Below are positions 8,801-9,845 of a DNA stretch of 9,845 bases, one piece after another (position 1 is the stretch's first letter; each line of letters starts with the position of its first letter). The translations under genes were made by a program, and so were the position numbers. The notes beneath the pieces are model-generated. The model searched no databases and was not told where the DNA came from. It saw only the letters and a list, made by a program, of their open reading frames with translations. Origin of the DNA: Deltaproteobacteria bacterium (GTDB lineage Bacteria > Desulfobacterota > DSM-4660 > Desulfatiglandales > B25-G16); contig CP070752.1 in the NCBI GenBank assembly GCA_020348625.1, positions 1,545,372 to 1,555,216 on the forward strand. The letters run 5' to 3'.

Positions 8801-9700
8801 TTGACTATACATGCTTTTTGCGACAATCTGTTCCTCGTTGATCTGGACCTACCAGGCAGCCGTTTTACCCAATTCATAGGGAGCTGGGTTATGACTGATG
8901 GGGATCGGGCTTTGATCGTCGATCCGGGTCCCGCTGCGTCTGTCAATATCCTGCTCGATTCCCTGCGGGAGCTGGGAATAAACAAGATCGAGAATATCCT
9001 GCTCACCCATATTCATCTCGATCACGCCGGTGGATGCGGGGATTTGATACGAAGCTATCCGGATGCCGAAATCGCGTGCCATCCCCGGGCCGTCAGCCAC
9101 CTTGCCGATTCGCAAAGACTCTGGCAGGGGTCATTAGAAGTACTGGGCGACTTGGCAAGGGCATATGGCCAGCCATATCCCATAGACAAAAACAGGATTC
9201 GCCCGGATAGCGATGTGGTGTGGAACGGCTCTCCGGTCATCTCTTTAGAGACGCCCGGGCATGCGGTCCATCACCTGTGCTTCTTTTACAGGGATCTCGT
9301 TTTTGCCGGGGAGGCTGCTGGAGTCAGCATTCCTGCAGATAATGACTTTTACCTGAGGCCGGCCGCACCGCCCCCGTTTAAACCTGATATCGCCCTACGC
9401 TCTATCTCCCTCGTTGCTGAAAGGAGACCGGAGATCATCTGTTACGGTCACTACGGTCTTCGAAAAAATGCCACTAAACTGTTACACATGGCTCACGATC
9501 AGATGCAGTTCTGGCTCTCGGTAATAGAGGCACGGAAGGAGAAGGGTTTGGATATGGATGAGGCTGAAATCTTCGGCGAACTCCTGGCCAAAGACCCTGG
9601 GCTCAGCGCCTTCTATCACCTGGACCCAGAGGCAAGAGAGAGGGAGTTATATTTCTGTAAGAACGCCATCAAAGGGATGATGGGATCTTTGAATAGATAA
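8801..9700 (+). CDS. MBL-fold metallo-hydrolase
   Basis: A 299-aa cytoplasmic metallo-beta-lactamase-fold protein, probably binding two metal ions and hydrolysing an ester, thioester or phosphoester; the substrate cannot be told. The metal motif is THIHLDHAGG (69-78), giving His70, His72, Asp74 and His75; His154 is in TPGHAVHHLCF and His217 in YGHYGL. The bridging-ligand position, usually Asp in GDA/GDS motifs, is Glu171 in FAGEAAG. PGP (42-44) after the LIVD strand is typical of the fold. A helical C-terminal tail (about 225-299) extends beyond the core. Start: the in-frame TTG at 8801 is the only initiation codon after the in-frame stop at 8762-8764 that keeps the first beta strands (HAFCDNLFLVDLD); no strong ribosome site precedes it, and an internal ATG would remove those strands. 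No neighbour hints at a substrate. Confidence 0.85.
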   Translation: MTIHAFCDNLFLVDLDLPGSRFTQFIGSWVMTDGDRALIVDPGPAASVNILLDSLRELGINKIENILLTHIHLDHAGGCGDLIRSYPDAEIACHPRAVSHLADSQRLWQGSLEVLGDLARAYGQPYPIDKNRIRPDSDVVWNGSPVISLETPGHAVHHLCFFYRDLVFAGEAAGVSIPADNDFYLRPAAPPPFKPDIALRSISLVAERRPEIICYGHYGLRKNATKLLHMAHDQMQFWLSVIEARKEKGLDMDEAEIFGELLAKDPGLSAFYHLDPEARERELYFCKNAIKGMMGSLNR

Positions 9701-9702
9701 AA

Positions 9703-9845
9703 TCGATTATTGCTTTAGCTCCGTAACCACTGCCATACAAGGGCCATGGACGTCTTTTTTGACGTGGCATTCTCCTGACCGGCGAGACCATGAAATCGTT
9801 TCTTGAGAGACTGGTGGGAGGGTGCTGTTCTTTTCTCGACTTGGG
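9703..9845 (+). repeat. Inverted dispersed repeat, copy 2 (runs off the right edge)
   Basis: It begins two bases after the MBL stop codon. TCGATTATTGC (9703-9713), ATGGACGTCTTTTTTGAC (9746-9763) and the block 9764-9841 match copy 1 at the left edge on the opposite strand; the last block matches at 60 of 78 positions without gaps. It lacks the 77-nt hairpin segment of copy 1. The frame through GAT TAT TGC (9705-9713) is open until TGA at 9804-9806 and gives DYC...TT...G.W.SF, matching the equivalent frame of copy 1. An ATG at 9790 opens a frame reading MKSFLERLVGG to the window edge; copy 1 also has an ATG there, but most differences between copies fall at codon positions 1 and 2 in that frame, which argues against it being the real gene. 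Confidence 0.8.

Noticed and set aside
9746..9771. GACGTC-T6-GACGT as an intrinsic terminator after the MBL gene
   Set aside because: The T-run is in the loop rather than after the stem, and the sequence is part of the repeat shared with the left edge.
9790..9845. ATG-started partial ORF (MKSFLERLVGG...) at the right edge as a real downstream gene
   Set aside because: It lies in the repeat. Differences from copy 1 in this frame are mostly at codon positions 1 and 2, so selection on this frame is not supported; its resemblance to starts of homocysteine methyltransferases is too short to count.

Overview
The window reads as bacterial chromosome of roughly even base composition, with seven well-supported protein genes and one likely small gene, all on the + strand. 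Nothing in it is diagnostic of a taxon. The pyridoxal-type aspartate decarboxylase, a soluble GAF/histidine-kinase protein and many TTG/GTG starts behind good Shine-Dalgarno sites would fit an anaerobic deltaproteobacterium-like (Desulfobacterota) lineage, but that is inference. The odd length, and the fact that both ends fall inside copies of the same repeat, suggest a complete metagenomic or draft contig whose assembly stopped at a multicopy sequence.

Layout. Positions 1-221 hold copy 1 of a repeat read on the - strand, including a small tandem hairpin cluster (89-130). Then come nadA (quinolinate synthase, NAD synthesis, 252-1169) and panP (PLP-dependent aspartate 1-decarboxylase, beta-alanine for pantothenate/CoA, 1237-2937), 67 nt apart. 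After a 190-nt gap follows a cytoplasmic GAF/histidine-kinase-like protein (3128-4525), then der/engA (ribosome-assembly GTPase, 4566-5873). A 46-codon ORF shares an ATGA overlap with the der stop (5870-6010) and ends 1 nt before an exported branched-chain-amino-acid-type ABC substrate-binding protein (6012-7163). A 237-nt regulatory gap with a perfect 12-bp palindrome precedes eno (enolase, 7401-8669). A 131-nt gap with an 11-bp direct repeat precedes an MBL-fold metallohydrolase (8801-9700). Copy 2 of the repeat begins two bases after that stop codon and runs off the end (9703-9845).

How the genes relate. nadA and panP both feed aspartate-derived carbon into cofactors (NAD and CoA) and are probably co-transcribed. 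The kinase, der, small ORF and binding protein are tightly packed and could form one transcript, though their products share no obvious pathway. Eno and the MBL hydrolase appear to have their own control regions.

Most notable observations. Two diverged (about 77% identical in the best block), outward-facing inverted repeats bracket the whole gene block; they seem to carry a decayed reading frame. The 46-aa ORF is wedged exactly between two genes. No convincing intrinsic terminator, tRNA, rRNA, CRISPR array or insertion sequence was seen. I found no clear candidate for a new multi-gene system; the gene set is mostly housekeeping.
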